Notes under the pieces: model-generated
Told to the model about the DNA's origin: nothing
The model's input: only the letters and a program-made list of their open reading frames with translations
The model's database searches: none
Assembly (NCBI GenBank): GCA_046350935.1
Contig: JAXLZK010000010.1
Location: 36,556-100,555, forward strand
From: Nitrobium sp046350935
GTDB taxonomy: Bacteria > Nitrospirota > Thermodesulfovibrionia > Thermodesulfovibrionales > Dissulfurispiraceae
Length of the DNA stretch: 64,000 nt
Direction: 5' to 3'
Translations under genes and position numbers: made by a program
Part shown: positions 1 to 11,100 of the stretch, in pieces
Numbering within the stretch: position 1 is the stretch's first letter
Layout of the letters: each line of letters starts with the position of its first letter

Positions 1-652
1 GGCGGAATGCCCGGCGAGCTGTTCGGCAAGAAGCGCGGCGACGGCGATGCCGGACAGGTTGTCGTTACAGAGGGACGGGTGGCAGACATGGCACGAGAAG
101 ACGATCTCCAGGGGCTCCCGCCCCTGATGAAACACTCTCCGTAGGTGAGGGAGCCCTCGTCCAGCGAGGCGTCGATGCGGACCTCGTATTCACCTCCTCG
201 TCAAGCTCCAGGAAGCGGGCGTGGCTCATGCAGAAGCCCCAGTTCCGCCGGTAGTAGGAGGTGCGGTAGGGGATCCAGTCCGGGTGCTCCGGCAGGGTGA
301 AGAGGTGCTCCTTCAGTTCCGCGAGGAGACCTTCGCGTGCACCGGCGCGCTGTAGCCCACGACGTGGAGGTTCGGACTCCCTGAAGTCCACCACCCTCTC
401 GCCCGCCGCGTTCTTGACATAGGCATCCCGCACGTTCCATTCCGGGGGCACCGTCCAGTCGAACACCTTCGTGCCCGACGGGACCTCGTGCAGCTCGAGA
501 GGGATGCGTTCGGCGATACGGGCGAGGGTCCCGCGCACCCCGTCGCCGGTGATACTGCGGCAGAAGGTACAGCGAGGCCGCGAAGCGGTACAGCTCTTCG
601 CCGGCGGTCCCTCGACAGGACGGCATGCTCTTTTCAGATAGGTCGTTTCCAT
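1..652 (-). CDS. DUF4910 aminopeptidase-like protein, partial and frameshifted
   Basis: The gene runs off the left edge of the window. Pieces in different minus-strand frames join into one protein: an N-terminal ICRSITGDGVR-like stretch, then HEVPSGTKVFDWTVP, WNVRDAYVKN, IPYRTSYYRRNWGFCMSH, and near the window edge CHVCHPSLCNDNLSG. This is the order seen in DUF4910 proteins, a zinc-aminopeptidase-like family (M28-related fold) common in polysaccharide gene clusters. The His/Asp-rich CHPSLCNDNLSG part is probably metal-binding. At least three frame changes interrupt it. It is last in the visible sugar operon. Its substrate cannot be told from sequence. The family call is from memory of the motifs. 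Confidence 0.65.
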
Positions 653-741
653 GGGTATGAACCTCCCGGGGGGCCATGCCGCCGCTCCCCGAATGCTGCG
701 CGGACGGAGGAAAAGAGAGCGAGGGGAGAGAGTGCCGGGGG

Positions 742-1342
742 TCAGCGTCTTTTCCAGTACTCGGCGTGCTCGGTGCCGGGAAAGGGGAGAGTGGAATAGG
801 CGCTGTATTTCTGCGGGTCGTAGTCGCGGTAGCTTTTGTCCCTTTCCGAAATCACCTTTACCGCAAGGGGCCAGCGGATGCCGAAGGCGGGATCGTCCCA
901 CCTGACCCCTCTCGCGGAGTCGGGCCGGTAATACTCGGACATCTGGTAAAAGACCTCCGTATCGTCACGCAGCGTGAGGAAGCCGTGGGCGAAGCCCTCG
1001 GGGATATAGAGCATCGTCCCGTTCTCCCCGCTGAGGGTCGCCGGAAGCCATTCCCGGAAGGTAGGGGAGCCGGGTCTCAGGTCGATGATCACGTCGTAGA
1101 GCCTTCCACGGAGGCACCTGACCAGCTTGGTCTCTCCGTACGGCTCCTCCTGGTAGTGCATGCCCTGCAGAGTGCCCCGCCTCCGCGTATAGGAAATATT
1201 GCACTGTGCGAGGCGCGGGTTGAGCCCGCGGCTCTCGAACTCCTTCCGGCACCAGGTGCGGGAGAAATAGCCGCGTCTGTCCTCTATCCTCTCCGGCTCG
1301 ATGAGGAACGCACCCCTTCAGTCTCGTCTCCCTGAAAATCAC
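742..1342 (-). CDS. dTDP-4-dehydrorhamnose 3,5-epimerase-like protein (frameshifted)
   Basis: This is an RmlC/RfbC-type cupin epimerase, which inverts C3 and/or C5 of a nucleotide-linked 4-keto-6-deoxyhexose. Visible family motifs are RGTLQGMHYQ (split by a frame change), RCLRGRLYDVIIDLRPGSPTF, and YIPEGFAHGFLTL with the cupin histidine. The C-terminal part is in one frame; the first about 60 codons are in another, so one indel lies near 1160-1310. The GTG start at 1342 overlaps the end of the methyltransferase gene by four bases (GTGA), which supports translational coupling. Length, about 200 codons, is slightly longer than usual RmlC. It may act on a CDP-sugar here, given the neighbouring cytidylyltransferase. 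Confidence 0.75.
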
Positions 1343-2573
1343 CGGACCGTCACCTCGGGGACGAACGTGACGAACCTGCCCCCCACTCCCGTATGCACGC
1401 CATCTGCTCCATCACCTCCTCCTTCAGGTTCCAGGGGAGGATCAGCAGTAGTCGGGCCTCGTCTCCCGCACCCCTCTCCGGGGCGCAGATCGGGATGCGC
1501 GAGCCCGGGAGATAGCGGTTCTGCTTATACGGGCTCCGGTCCACCGTATAATCGATGAAGTCGGTCCTGATTCCGTGCAGTAGTTCAGGACGGTGTTCCC
1601 TTGCCGGGGCTCCGTACCCGGCAATGGACTTCCTCCCGCTTGCCCGCACCATGAAGTCGAGGATGGACCGCTTCGCTGCCCTCACCTTCTCCCCGAAGGA
1701 GCGATAGCGCTCCATCCTGTCGAAGCCCGCGCCCGTCCCTTTCCCGCAGCTCCCCCACCCGCTCTCCCACGGCCTTCGCGGGAGTCCTCCGCGTGTGCGC
1801 GCGTAGATGCGGAGCGAGCCCCCGTGCGTCGGGAGCTCCTCCACATCGAAAAGGGTGAGGCCGTACCGCGAATACTCCCTTCTCGACGGTAAGGAAGGAG
1901 AAATAGGAAAAATGCTCGTGGTAGATGGTGTCGAACTGGTTCTCCTCCATCAGCCTCAGCAGATGGGGAACTCCCATCGTGATGATCCCCTCCGGCTTCA
2001 GGAGGACCTTCATCCCCTGCACGAAGTCGGTCAGCCCGGGCACATGGGCGAGAACGTTGTTCCTGATGAGCAGGTCCGCCCTCTTCCCCTTTGCGGACAG
2101 GGCTTCCGCCTGCTCCGTACCGAAAAACGCGGCAAGGGTGGGAATCCCCTTTTTGCGCGCCGCCTCCGCAACGTTCCGCGCAGGCTCGATCCCGAGGACC
2201 GGAATGCCCCTCTCCAGGAAGTACTGAGGGAGGTAGCCGTCGCTGCTCGCGTAGATCTCGACGACGTAGTGGCGGGCGGTGAGCCCGAAGCGCTCGGTCA
2301 TCATCTCCGCGCAGCCGGGCGTGGGCCAGCCAGCTGTCCGAATAGGAGGAGAAGTAGGCATAGTCGCTGAAAATCTCCTCAGGGGCCCCAAAGACCGAGC
2401 TGGACGAGGTAGCATGACGGACAGACATATGCGTGCAGCGGATAGAAGGGCTCCATTCCAAGGAGCTGGTCCGGCCTGAGATAGGAATTCGCAAGGGGCG
2501 ACACCCCGAGGTCGGCGAAGGTGTCGGACAGCGGGCTATCGCAGAAGCGGCATCGTATTTCGCTTGTGGTCAT
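1339..2573 (-). CDS. Sugar C-methyltransferase, SAM-dependent (frameshifted)
   Basis: The protein has three parts typical of NovU/TylC3-like sugar C-methyltransferases. An N-terminal zinc-binding segment (CRFCDSPL ... CPSCYLVQLG) is followed by a central Rossmann methyltransferase (VVEIYASSDGYL, VLGIEPARNVA, HVPGLTDFVQGM, YHEHFSYFS) and a C-terminal segment ending REWG-GRFVTFVPEV. Segments lie in at least three frames. At the 3' end one missing G in a G-run restores the ending and puts the stop (1339-1341) into a four-base overlap with the next gene. The start ATG at 2573 overlaps the stop of the upstream epimerase gene. It probably adds a methyl branch to a deoxysugar of the secreted glycan. 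Confidence 0.72.
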
Positions 2574-3673
2574 TTTTCGACTCCTGTAAGGGTATTAGGT
2601 ACACACGCGTACGCATTATGCCTCCTCGCAGTGTGCGTCCATTCCAGGTTTTCGTTCAGCAGCCCGTCGCTCCGCAGCGATCGCAGGACCATGAGCCGCC
2701 GAAGCGGGAGCTGCGGAAATTGTCGTCCCTGAAGCGCATGGCATCCAGCCCTCCCGCAGCCCGCCGATGACGGAGATCAGGTCCTCCTGAGGCTGAAAGC
2801 TGGGCGCCAGCTCCCCTGAAAAGCCCGAAATCCACCCGGTACGAGCGCTTGTCCGGCGGAGCGTCCCCGTTGACGGATATTTCCACCCCGGGGACCACCT
2901 GCGCCACCGCCTCGGCAAGCTCACGCACCCGGTAGTTCCACGCATCACCCCTACATTCACCGCCACGAACGCACCCCTGCTGCCGGGGCCTCTCCGGACG
3001 GCCCAATCGATGGCGCGCGCCATGTCCCGCACGGGGATCAGGGGCCTCCAGGGCGTCCCGTCGCTCAGGGATCGTGATCTTCCGGGAGAGGCGATGGCGC
3101 CCGCCACAAAGTCGTTGAGCACCAGATCCAGACGCAGCCTCTCGCTCATTCCGCAGGCGGCAAAGCGCAGTGGCTCGTTACCGTAAAAGGAGCTGTCGGC
3201 GACTCCCTCCAGCTCTTTTCCGCATACACCTTGACTGCGCATAGGCGGTAAGGGGTGGGAGGGGGGAATCCTCTTCGCGGACTATCGTCCGCACATCCGT
3301 ACATGCTGCAGCTCGACGCGTAGACGAACGCTTTCACCCCCGCCTCTTTCGCGCTTTTCGCCAGGGCCACGCTGGTTCGATAGTTGATATCGAGCGTGAC
3401 CTTCAAAAGTGCTGCCCATGGGATCGTCTGAAATGGCGGCCAGGTGAACGAGGGCGTCCACCCCTTCGAGGAGACCCTCTCCGGCCTTTCGCACATCCCC
3501 GAAATGCTTGGACGTCCACCCGACACTCGGGGAGAATGCAGGCGCCGGGTGAGACAGCTCGCGAAGAAGCCGGTATCGAGGCCGATCAGGGCGGCGCCTG
3601 GATAGGAGGAGCGGAGGCGCTCCACCACGCACGGCCCGACATACCCCATGTTGCCGGTGATCAGTATTTTCAT
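2570..3673 (-). CDS. NAD-dependent epimerase/dehydratase (frameshifted)
   Basis: The protein begins MKILITGNMGYVG, the extended SDR Rossmann motif (GxxGxxG-like), followed by IGLDTGFF and the helix around DALVHLAAISDDP. A serine-rich FVYASSCSMYG stretch precedes the catalytic-tyrosine region, which is disrupted. Later segments (LIPVRDMARAI, VNVGV, NYRVRELAEAV) match nucleotide-sugar epimerases. At least four frame changes occur. Shifting frame near the end gives a continuous tail that stops at 2570, overlapping the methyltransferase start by four bases. Its likely role is to remodel a nucleotide sugar such as a CDP-4-keto-deoxyhexose. The exact substrate is unknown. Confidence 0.72.
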
Positions 3674-3781
3674 GGTCGGCGCTCCTTTCTTCCCGATGTT
3701 CCGGCCGCTGTTCCGGGGACCGGATGAGCTCTCGCCTCCGCTCGTGCCGGAAAGGCACGGCGTCAGCACAGCAGGAGGTTC

Positions 3782-4844
3782 TTACAAAAAGCGGGCTATT
3801 GCAGGGGCGGCCGTCAGTCCCGGCGACTGATGCCCACCATGTTGACGAACCCGGGCAGATCCTCACTGATAAGGAAGTCCCGGAAGCCTTCCCCCTTGCC
3901 TGGAGTTTCGGCCTGATGCCGGACATATCGGGGACGATGTCCTCCCTGCGGAGAGAGGGCAGAAACTTGACTGCGGAGGCATAGAACGCGTCCGCCGTCC
4001 TCCCCGACGACCCGGTAGTCCTCCACCCTTTCGGTGTAGACGGCATCCGGGCCGAGCCGCATGCGCCCGGCCAGGTCGAGGGTGAGATGCACGCCCAGCC
4101 CCGCATGGTCCTCTTCAGGCACCGGGTAGACCAGCCTGCCGACCATGCCCTCGTTCGCGCCGGCGATGCTGAAATAATCGCCTTTGCAGTAACGCAGCAG
4201 GTAGTGTTTGCCCAGCATGCGGGCCACCGCGTCGGACTGCAGGCCCGCAGCATTGACGACTCTCTCGGAGGTAAAGACGAAATGCTCTCCCTCCGCATTG
4301 ACGGTGGTGATCCGGTAGCTCCCGGACACCCTCTCAATCCCGATCACGAGGGTCCCACGCGATCTCGGCGCCCCGCCTTTGCCGTGTACAGGAAATAGTC
4401 CATGAGGGCATGGGCGCTCAGGATGCCCGTTTCCGGTGAACAGAGTGCGGCGAAGGCCTTGATATTCGGCTCCAGCGCCCGCACCTCCTTCCTCCAGCAG
4501 GGAGACGGACTCCACCCCGTTCCGAGCGTTCCTGGCAGCTGCTCGATCTTCGCCCCCTCGCCCTCGGAGGCGGCGATGAGCAGCTTCCTGCCCTCTCCGG
4601 GTGGGGAAGGTTGTTCTTCCTGCAGATTTCATACAGCATCTCCTCCTCAACGTGCAGAGCCGCGCCTTCAGCGAGCCGAGGATAGTAGAGCCCCGCGTGG
4701 ATCACCTCGCTGTTCCGTGAGCTGATCCTCGCCGTGGGATTCGTTTTTCTCGAGGATGTAGAGGGCCGACTTTCCGTCGGCCAGCGCAGCGGCCACGGCG
4801 AGCCCCACCACTCCCGCCCCGATGACCGTTATTTCGGCATCCAT
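3782..4844 (-). CDS. FAD-dependent oxidoreductase, LhgO family (frameshifted)
   Basis: The N-terminus MDAEITVIGAGVVGLAVA is a classic FAD dinucleotide-binding motif. MIHAGLYYPRLAEG, RVVNAAGLQSDAVARM and a C-terminal GI-SPGLTAAPAIARFL (restored by adding one base near 3815) match the L-2-hydroxyglutarate oxidase/DAO family. At least four frame changes are present, so the protein exists here only as fragments. The gene lies between the cytidylyltransferase and the epimerase in one minus-strand run, so it may oxidise a glycan precursor rather than 2-hydroxyglutarate. That is inference from context only. Confidence 0.68.
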
Positions 4845-4891
4845 TGCGCTTCCTCCGCCTCCCGCAGGCGTTCTTTGCTGCGCCTTCCCTG

Positions 4892-5666
4892 CTACCATAC
4901 CTTCCACGGAGGCGATCCCGAATTCCAGAGCTCCAGGAGATAGACCTTGTCGCTCAGGTGTCCATGGACTGCCAGAAGCCGTAATGTTTGTAGGCGGACA
5001 GCATTCCTCCGTCCCGCGCCAGCCTCGTCAGGCTCTGCTCCCATATCGTCATATCATCGTCGATGTAGTCGATAACGGCCGGTTCGAGGACGAAAAGCCC
5101 CCAAGTTGATCCACGCCCTGTCTCCCCTTCGGCTTCTCCCGGAAGCTGGTGATCCTGTTCTCTCCCGCTCTCAGGCTGATGGCGCCGAAACGGCCGGGCG
5201 GCCGGACGGCGGTCAGGGTAGCCAGGGTGTCCTGGAGCCGGTGGAACTCCACCAGCTGCCTGATATCGATGTCGCAGACTCCATCCCCGTAGGTGAAGCA
5301 GAACGTCTCGCCTCCGATATAGTCCTCACCCTTTTGAGGCGTCCGCCGGTCATGGTCTTCTCCCCGGTGTCCACCAGCAGAGTCACTTTCCATGTCTCCG
5401 CACCGTTCTGGTGCACGGTGAATTTATTCCGCTTCATATCGAAGGTGATATCGACATATGGAGGAAGTAGTCGGAAAAGTATTGCTTGATCATGTGCCCC
5501 TTGTGGCCGCAGCAGATAACGAACTCGTGGAGCCCGTGCGCATAGTAAATCCTCATGATATGCCACAGGATAGGCCTTCCTCCTATTTCCACCATGGTTT
5601 CGGACGGGACGCCGTCTCTTCGGAGAGACGGGTCCCAAGGCCCCCTGCGAGAATCACCACCTTCAT
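4892..5666 (-). CDS. rfbF: Glucose-1-phosphate cytidylyltransferase (frameshifted)
   Basis: The enzyme makes CDP-glucose from CTP and glucose-1-phosphate, the entry step to CDP-deoxysugars. The start MKVVILAGGLGTRLSEET is the nucleotidyltransferase signature (GGxGTRL) and PKP follows with the catalytic lysine. Downstream fragments read EFVICCGHKGHMIKQYF, FTYGDGVCDID (metal-binding Asp) and RFGAISL. The final stretch YKHYGFWQSMDT-LSDKVYLLELW is recovered by adding one base near 4965 and ends at a TAG at 4892. Four or more frame breaks occur over about 258 codons, the normal family length. It is the first gene of the visible sugar operon and is followed 47 bp later by the oxidoreductase. Confidence 0.8.
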
Positions 5667-6151
5667 GACAGGACCTCCTTCGGGAAGAAAAAGGAAGGAA
5701 AGTGGGAAATGAGAGAGAAAAGACTCAGAAGCAGAAGATTCCTCTGCCTGCTCCTCATCAGGCACCTGCCTTTGCTCTTCGGACTTACTTCTCAGTTCTA
5801 AACTTTTTTTCAATGTTCGCCTTTCTCGTCACAGAGGCGTAACTGGAAGGCACTTTCCTCAGAGCGCGCAGCAGAATGCCCGGGCCGGACCGGATATCCC
5901 AAAACGGCTCATACCAGCCGCCGGCAGGTTGAAAACCGTCTGCGGGGAGCTATGTCTGCTTCTTTTTTTCTGTCTCTTTTCCGCCGACTGCGCAATGACA
6001 GGAGAGCGTCCAACTGGAGCGCTCTTCCTGAGTCCTCTTTCTGCCTTACTCCCGCAAGCGGAGCGCTGCCGTCACCCGCTCACTCTGTCGATCGCGGCCA
6101 TACCGTTCCGGACACGGAATGACGTGAACCGGAATGGTTCATTTTTGCCGA
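5667..6151. other. Intergenic stretch, no gene recognised
   Basis: About 485 bp separate the antiterminator-like gene from rfbF. Short ORFs here lack recognisable protein features or plausible ribosome sites. It must hold the rfbF leader and probably a promoter or an antitermination target for the minus-strand sugar operon, but I could not identify a convincing -35/-10 pair, a terminator or an ops/JUMPstart-like element by eye. Confidence 0.4.
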
Positions 6152-6602
6152 CTATTCCGTCGTTGAACAGGAACTACACCGTCTCTTCGTTTTGACGAGA
6201 ACGCCCCCTCGGCCCCCTTCAGCGGCCCCCTCTACCCTTGACCCGCGCGCCCTCCCGGAGGTGAGGGTAGATGTCGAGCTCCGATCCGCTTTCGACCAGG
6301 ATCCTGAGGGACCGACCTCCTCAGGGGGCACCGGGCTTGGGACACCCGGCTTTGCGGAGAGGAGCGCGACGGCGCCCCGCGTTTTCAGCACGGCCACGAA
6401 GTCTTCCGACAGGGGGATATGCACGAAGCAACATCCCGGGAAGAGGGGAGCATCCACCATCTTCCTCCCGTCCTTCCACTGCCTGCACTGCCGGAGGGCC
6501 GGGAGATAGGTGTCGACCCTTCCTCAGCAGCTCGTCCCGGGTGACGAACTCATGCCTCGACCTCACGTGCAGCGCGTACCAGTGCATTTCTTCCGCCGTC
6601 AT
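6152..6602 (-). CDS. UpxY/RfaH-like transcription antiterminator (NusG family, frameshifted)
   Basis: The fragments MHWYALHVRSRHEF, then CRQWKDGRKMVDAPLFPGCCFVHIPLS and ILVESGSELDIYP match the NGN domain of specialised NusG paralogs (UpxY/RfaH/LoaP type), ending in a degraded KOW-like region with LVKTKRR. The W-Y-x-L-x-V-x-x-R-x-E start is typical. At least three frame changes interrupt it and the C-terminal KOW part is unclear. Such proteins load on RNA polymerase and let it read through long exopolysaccharide operons. Its position immediately before the sugar operon on the same strand fits that role. Family is clear; target is inferred. Confidence 0.65.
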
Positions 6603-6622
6603 CGGTGCCCTGTCCCTTTTCC

Positions 6623-7791
6623 TTAAAAGCCGAAGATGCGGCTGAAAAACCCCCGTCTCCGGTGGCGCGGGCCCTCGTTCCGCGAAGGGGTGCCCACCAG
6701 CGCGGGAGAGAGCTCCACGACCTTGCGCGTGAGGGAGGTAAGGGACTCGTCCGTCTTGCGCATGTACTCCCTCATGAACTTCTCGAAAAGGTCCACCCTC
6801 TTGCTCACATCCACCGGTGCGAGCGGGTCGCGCCCTTCAGCGCTCTTTTCTACGGCGTCGAGGCGGAGATTCATGCCGCTCAGCAGGCGCTTCATCTCCT
6901 CGTAGTACCTCTTCTCCTCCTCCCCGAATGCCCGCTGCGCCGCCTCCCCTGGACCCCCTTGAGGGCCGTTCTGAACTCCCAATACCTGTTTTCCAGCTCG
7001 AGGTCTCCGATGATGTCGCGCACCATATCGGCGCTCAGGTCCTTCGTTTCCTCGACGAAGGCGGAAAGCAGGATGAAGTCGCAGATGACGTTGAGGAGCC
7101 GCGGGATCCCCCTGCTGTAGTGATAGATGATGTCGAGGGTCTCCCCGGAGAAGTGCACCGCGTCCCTGTTTCCCGCCACCTCCAGCCGGTGGAGGATGTA
7201 CTCCTCCGCCTCCCCGCGGGTGAGCGGGGAGATGTGGCAGTTGATATTGATGCGCTGCCGCAGCTGCTCAAGCTCCGGGAGGGAGATGGTCTTCCGCAGC
7301 TCCGGCTGGCCGACGAGGATGATGTGCAGCAGCTTCGCGCTGTCCGTTTCGAGGTTGGACAGCATCCGCACCTCTTCGAGGAGCTCCGGCCCCAGGTTCT
7401 GCGCCTCGTCGATGATCAGCACCGAATGGTACCCCTTCGCGTAGTGCCGGATCAGGAAGTCGTTCAGCTCCTTCAGCATCTGCACCTTGTCCTTGCCCTT
7501 TGTCCTGAGGCCGAAGTCCTCGTTGACCAGGGCTATCAACTGCTCGGAGCTCACCTTCGTGTTGAAGACCTTCGAGACGGCGACCCTCCCTCCAGCTTCT
7601 TTACAAGGTCCCTGATGAGCGTGGTCTTTCCCGAACCCACCTCGCCGGTGAGGAGGATGAACCCCGCCTTTTCCTTGATGCCGTAGTCCAGATAGGTGAC
7701 GGCCTTCTTGTGCGCCTTGCTCAGGTAAAGGAAGTCGGGATTGGGCACCAGCTCGAACGGCTTCGCCTTGAAGTTGAAGAAGCTCTCACAT
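6623..7791 (-). CDS. XrtA/PEP-CTERM system-associated ATPase, ExeA-like (frameshifted)
   Basis: An AAA ATPase of the GspA/ExeA type found in exosortase exopolysaccharide loci. It starts near CESFFNFKAKPFELVPNPDF and has Walker A GEVGSGKTT, Walker B VLIIDEAQNLGPE, a sensor-like VGQPELRKT and RGIPRLLNVICDF. The C-terminal about 110 residues (RVDLFEKFMREYMRKTDESL ... FFSRIFGF) form a charged coiled tail. Frame breaks occur near 7580 and 6955, and the start codon region (ATG at 7789-7791) is out of frame by two bases. It follows the tyrosine kinase gene almost without a gap. It probably energises assembly or export of the polysaccharide; the biochemical role of this family is not established. Confidence 0.78.
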
Positions 7792-7794
7792 GCT

Positions 7795-8643
7795 CTATGC
7801 CTCTCTCTCGGGCTGCGCTTCGATCCCGGCGTAGCTGTGGTAATACTGCGGAACGCTCGGCCCCGCCGTTTCCAGACCGTTGTAGATGATACCGAGGAGC
7901 CTGCTCTGCTGCAGGATCCCCAGGGAGTCGGAAACGCTCTGCAGAGAGGTCTTCCCTCCTTGACCACGAAAAGCACCCCGTCGACCATGCAGCTTATGGC
8001 GTGGGTCTCGGCAAAGGGGAGGAGAGGAGGCGTGTCGATGATGATGTACCGGTCCGGATACCGCGCCTTCATCTCGACGATCAGCTCCTTCATCCGCTGG
8101 GAGGAGAGGAGCTCCACGGGGTTGCTCACCTTTTTGCCGGCGGGCAGGAACGAGAGCTTGCCGATCCCCGTTTTGATGAGGGAGCCCCCCAGGTCGATTT
8201 CGTCGGTGAGGCAGTCGGCGAGTCCGAACTCCGGCTTGATATTGAAGTAGCCATGCAGGGAGGGCCTCCGAGGTCCGCATCCACCAGGAGGACCGTGTAG
8301 TCGTATTCCTGAGCAAGGGTAACGGCAAGGTTCATGGCCGTGAGGGTCTTTCCCTCCCAGCTCAGGGAGCTGGTGACCATCAGGGTATTTGAGAAGTCCC
8401 CTGGTGGGTGATCTGTACGATCATGGACTTCAGCTTCCGGTACTCTTCGGAGGCGGGGGAGCCGGGGTCCTTCAGGGTGATGATGTAGGGGTTGTCGACG
8501 GCAAGAATCTCCTCGGCGTCGAACACGCTCTCCTTGATGCGCTCACGGACGCGCTCCCTGACGGGCGCCGGGTCCCTGAGGCTCTCCTCTCTGCTGTCCC
8601 GAAGCTGCACCGCTTTTTCGAGGGCCTTCTCAATTCTGCTCAT
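7795..8643 (-). CDS. XrtA-associated tyrosine autokinase, BY-kinase type (frameshifted)
   Basis: A cytoplasmic bacterial tyrosine kinase domain of the CpsD/Wzc class. It has SEEYRKLKSMI, a Walker A-like TSSLSWEGKTLTAMNLA, Walker A' LLVDADL and Walker B IIIDTPPLLPFAET, and ends in a short tail with tyrosines (YYHSYAG). Three breaks were examined. Near 8390 one missing G in a G-run restores DFSNTLMVTSS, and near 8268 one missing C restores DADLRRPSLHGYF; a third lies near 7955. It is encoded between the chain-length protein and the ATPase, and controls polysaccharide polymerisation by autophosphorylation in characterised relatives. Start MSRIEKALEKA at 8643 is typical for this family. Confidence 0.8.
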
Positions 8644-8711
8644 TCTCTCTCTCCTGTTGTGGTAGTGCGGTGAAAAGACATGCCACGGCGTATCCTGCCC
8701 CGCCTCCTCCC

Positions 8712-10263
8712 CTAGAAGATGCTCTTCAGGTGCCCCGGCAGGCTGACGACGGCGCTGATGAAGTCGTCCACGTAGGAGACGCCCAGCAGCTCCAGGGTGA
8801 ACACCGCGAGGATGCCCGCCATATACGCCCCCGCAAACGTGTAGAGCCGTTTGTCCTTCTTCCGCTGCTCCGCGGTTTCTTCGGGGTTCTGGATGCTCGG
8901 GATGACGGCAATCACCGGGACCCCGAAGGATTTGAGGAGTCGACCGTTTTCACCGACCTGTCCACGGAGTCGAGCAGGACGACGAGGCCGAAGCCCCCCG
9001 CCAGCCCGGCAAGGATGCCGAACAGCATGATCTTCACCCTGTCGGGGCTCACCGGCTTCATCGGCAGCACCGCGGGGTCCACGATCCGGAAGGTGGAGGC
9101 CTTGTCCTGCACCTCCATCTGCTTCGACACCTCCGCCTGGCCGAGGCGGGCCACGAGCTCCTCATAGATGTTCTTCGTGGTAGCCCGCGCCATCTCGAGG
9201 TCGGTAAGGCTCTTCTTTTCGGCAGGCATGCTCCGCAGATAGGTCTTCTTCGATTCCATGAGCCTCCTGAGCTGTTCGTCCTTTGCCGTAAGGGCCGCCA
9301 GCTCGAGGTCTGCCCTCGTCATCTCCTCCCGCAACTGCTGGAACACCGGGTTCAGCAGCGCCACTTCGCCGTCGGCTGCGCCCGCATCGCTTGCCAACGG
9401 GGCCTGCCCGCTCGCCATCTGGCCCTTCAGGGTCTCTATTTCCGTCCTGACCCTGATCACTTCCGGGTAGTTCGGCGTATAGGTCAGCAGCAGGTCGGTC
9501 AGCTTCCTCTGGAGCGTCAGGACCCTCTCGCCGGGGTCGCCCGACCCTTTCCCCATGATGGCGGCGGTGTAGGGCCTCTCCCCTTCATCTGCCTGAGCAT
9601 CGTCTTTTTCCGCGCTTCCAGCTCCCGCCTCTTCATCCTGACCCTTTCGAGCCCTTCCTCCGCCGTTTTTATCTCCTCAACCACCCTGCGGTCGTCCAGC
9701 GCGACGAAGATGCCCTTCTCCTTCCGGAACCTGATGATTTCGTCGTCCGCCCTGTCGAGCTTTTCCTTGAAGAATTTAATCTGCTCCGTGAGGAAGCGGC
9801 TCGCGCCGTAGGTCTCCTCCCTCTTCTCCGACACGTTCTCCTCGATGTACCGCCGCACCAGGGCGTTGACGTAGTCCCGGGCGAGCTGGGGTCCGCATTC
9901 CGGAGGAGACGATGAAGAGGCCGTTCTCGCTCTTCATCGTGATGTCGGTGTTTTTCTGGAAGTCGGAGACGACTTTTTCCACCTCGGACTGCTTCTTCCT
10001 GTTCACCGGAAGGCCGAGGTCGTCCGCCACCTTCAGGAGGAGGTTCCTGCTGCTCATGGTGTAGGACAGCACCTTGAGCTTCTCCTCAAGGGAGGGGGTG
10101 ACGGCGATGCCCTTGATGATCGTGTTGATCATGCTCCGCTCGATGAAGACCGTGCATTTCGCCTCATACTCCTTGGGGAGGAAGTAGCTGGTCAGCACCA
10201 CCAGGGTGATGAGGAGAGCACGGAAAGGATGAACACGTACTTCCGCTTCGCTATGAGCTGCAT
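8712..10263 (-). CDS. XrtA-system polysaccharide chain-length determinant, Wzz family (frameshifted)
   Basis: An inner-membrane co-polymerase. The start MQLIAKRKYVFILSVL leads into the first transmembrane helix (restored by adding one base near 10215), then PKEYEAKCTVFIERSM, the Wzz-type beta motif. A long periplasmic coiled coil spans about 150-400 (EIIRFRKEKG, RVRMKRRELEARKK, LEMARATTKNIYEELVARL). VDPAVLPMKPVSPDR is the conserved Pro-rich sequence before the second helix (LFGILAGLAGGFGLVVLL). An extra C-terminal hydrophobic segment (YMAGILAVFTLELLGV) is typical of the PEP-CTERM-associated subgroup. At least three frame breaks occur (about 10215, 9915, 9560, 8915). It lies 40 bp after the export gene. 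Confidence 0.78.
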
Positions 10264-10302
10264 ATACCTTTGAGGTCCACTCCCGACGGTTCCATGCCCC
10301 TC

Positions 10303-11100
10303 CTAAAAGATCCCTTCCTTGACCACGATGTAATCACCGGGCTGAAGCTTCAGGTTCTCGCTCAGCTTTCCGTCCTGGAGCAGGTCCTTCACCTTCACCG
10401 TCCGGGCGACCTTCTGTCCGTCCTTCTGCGTGAAGAGGACGACGTCGTTCTGCTTGGCGAATTCGGAGAACCACCCGGCTGCCAGGATCGCGTCCATTAT
10501 GGTGATCCCGTCCCTGTATTCGATGAACTTTGGGCTGTTTACCGCGCCGGCGACATAGACGTTCCGGGAGTCCAGCTCGGGGATGAAGAGGACGTCGCTC
10601 GATTCGATCACCATATCCTCGGAGACGTCGCCCTCGATAAAGAGCCGGTAGAGGTCCTCCTTCACCTTCTTGCCGCTCCGGAGCACGTACGCCCGGCGCA
10701 GGTCGGCGAGCCGCACCTCCCCGATCTGGCAGAGAAGCTGCAGCAGCGTAGTCCTGCGGTTGAGCTCGTAGACGCCGGGCTTTACCCTCCGCCGAAAACG
10801 TACACCTTGCTGTTGGTAATGCCTTCCACGATCACCGTCACCACAGGGTTACGCACCAGGTCCTTCAGCTTGGCGGTGAGCTGCTTCTGCAGCTCCTGGG
10901 GCCAGGCCGCTCGCGGGCACTTCCCCCAGCGCGGGGATCGTGATCTTCCCGTCCGGCCTCACCTTGACCGAAAGCGAGAGGTCCTTCACCCCCCAGACGG
11001 AGATAAAGAGCGTGTCGCCGTCCCCTATCACGTACTCTCCCGCAAAAGCGGCGGCGGGTGCCAGGAGTCCCAGGAGCAAAAGAATCGCGAGTGCTTTCAT
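10303..11100 (-). CDS. Polysaccharide export protein, Wza/SLBB type (frameshifted)
   Basis: An outer-membrane export component. A signal peptide (MKALAILLLLGLLAPAAAFA) precedes the Poly_export motif YVIGDGDTLFISVWG and VRPDGKITIPALGEVPASG. SLBB-like segments follow (VVTVIVEGITNSKVYVFGG; NVYVAGAVNSPKFIEYRDG; LQPGDYIVVKEGIF). There is no lipobox cysteine, unlike E. coli Wza. Frame breaks lie near 10900 and 10785. The ATG at 11100 overlaps the stop of the sugar transferase gene by four bases. With the chain-length and kinase genes downstream it forms a Wzx/Wzy-like export module typical of XrtA loci. Confidence 0.8.
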
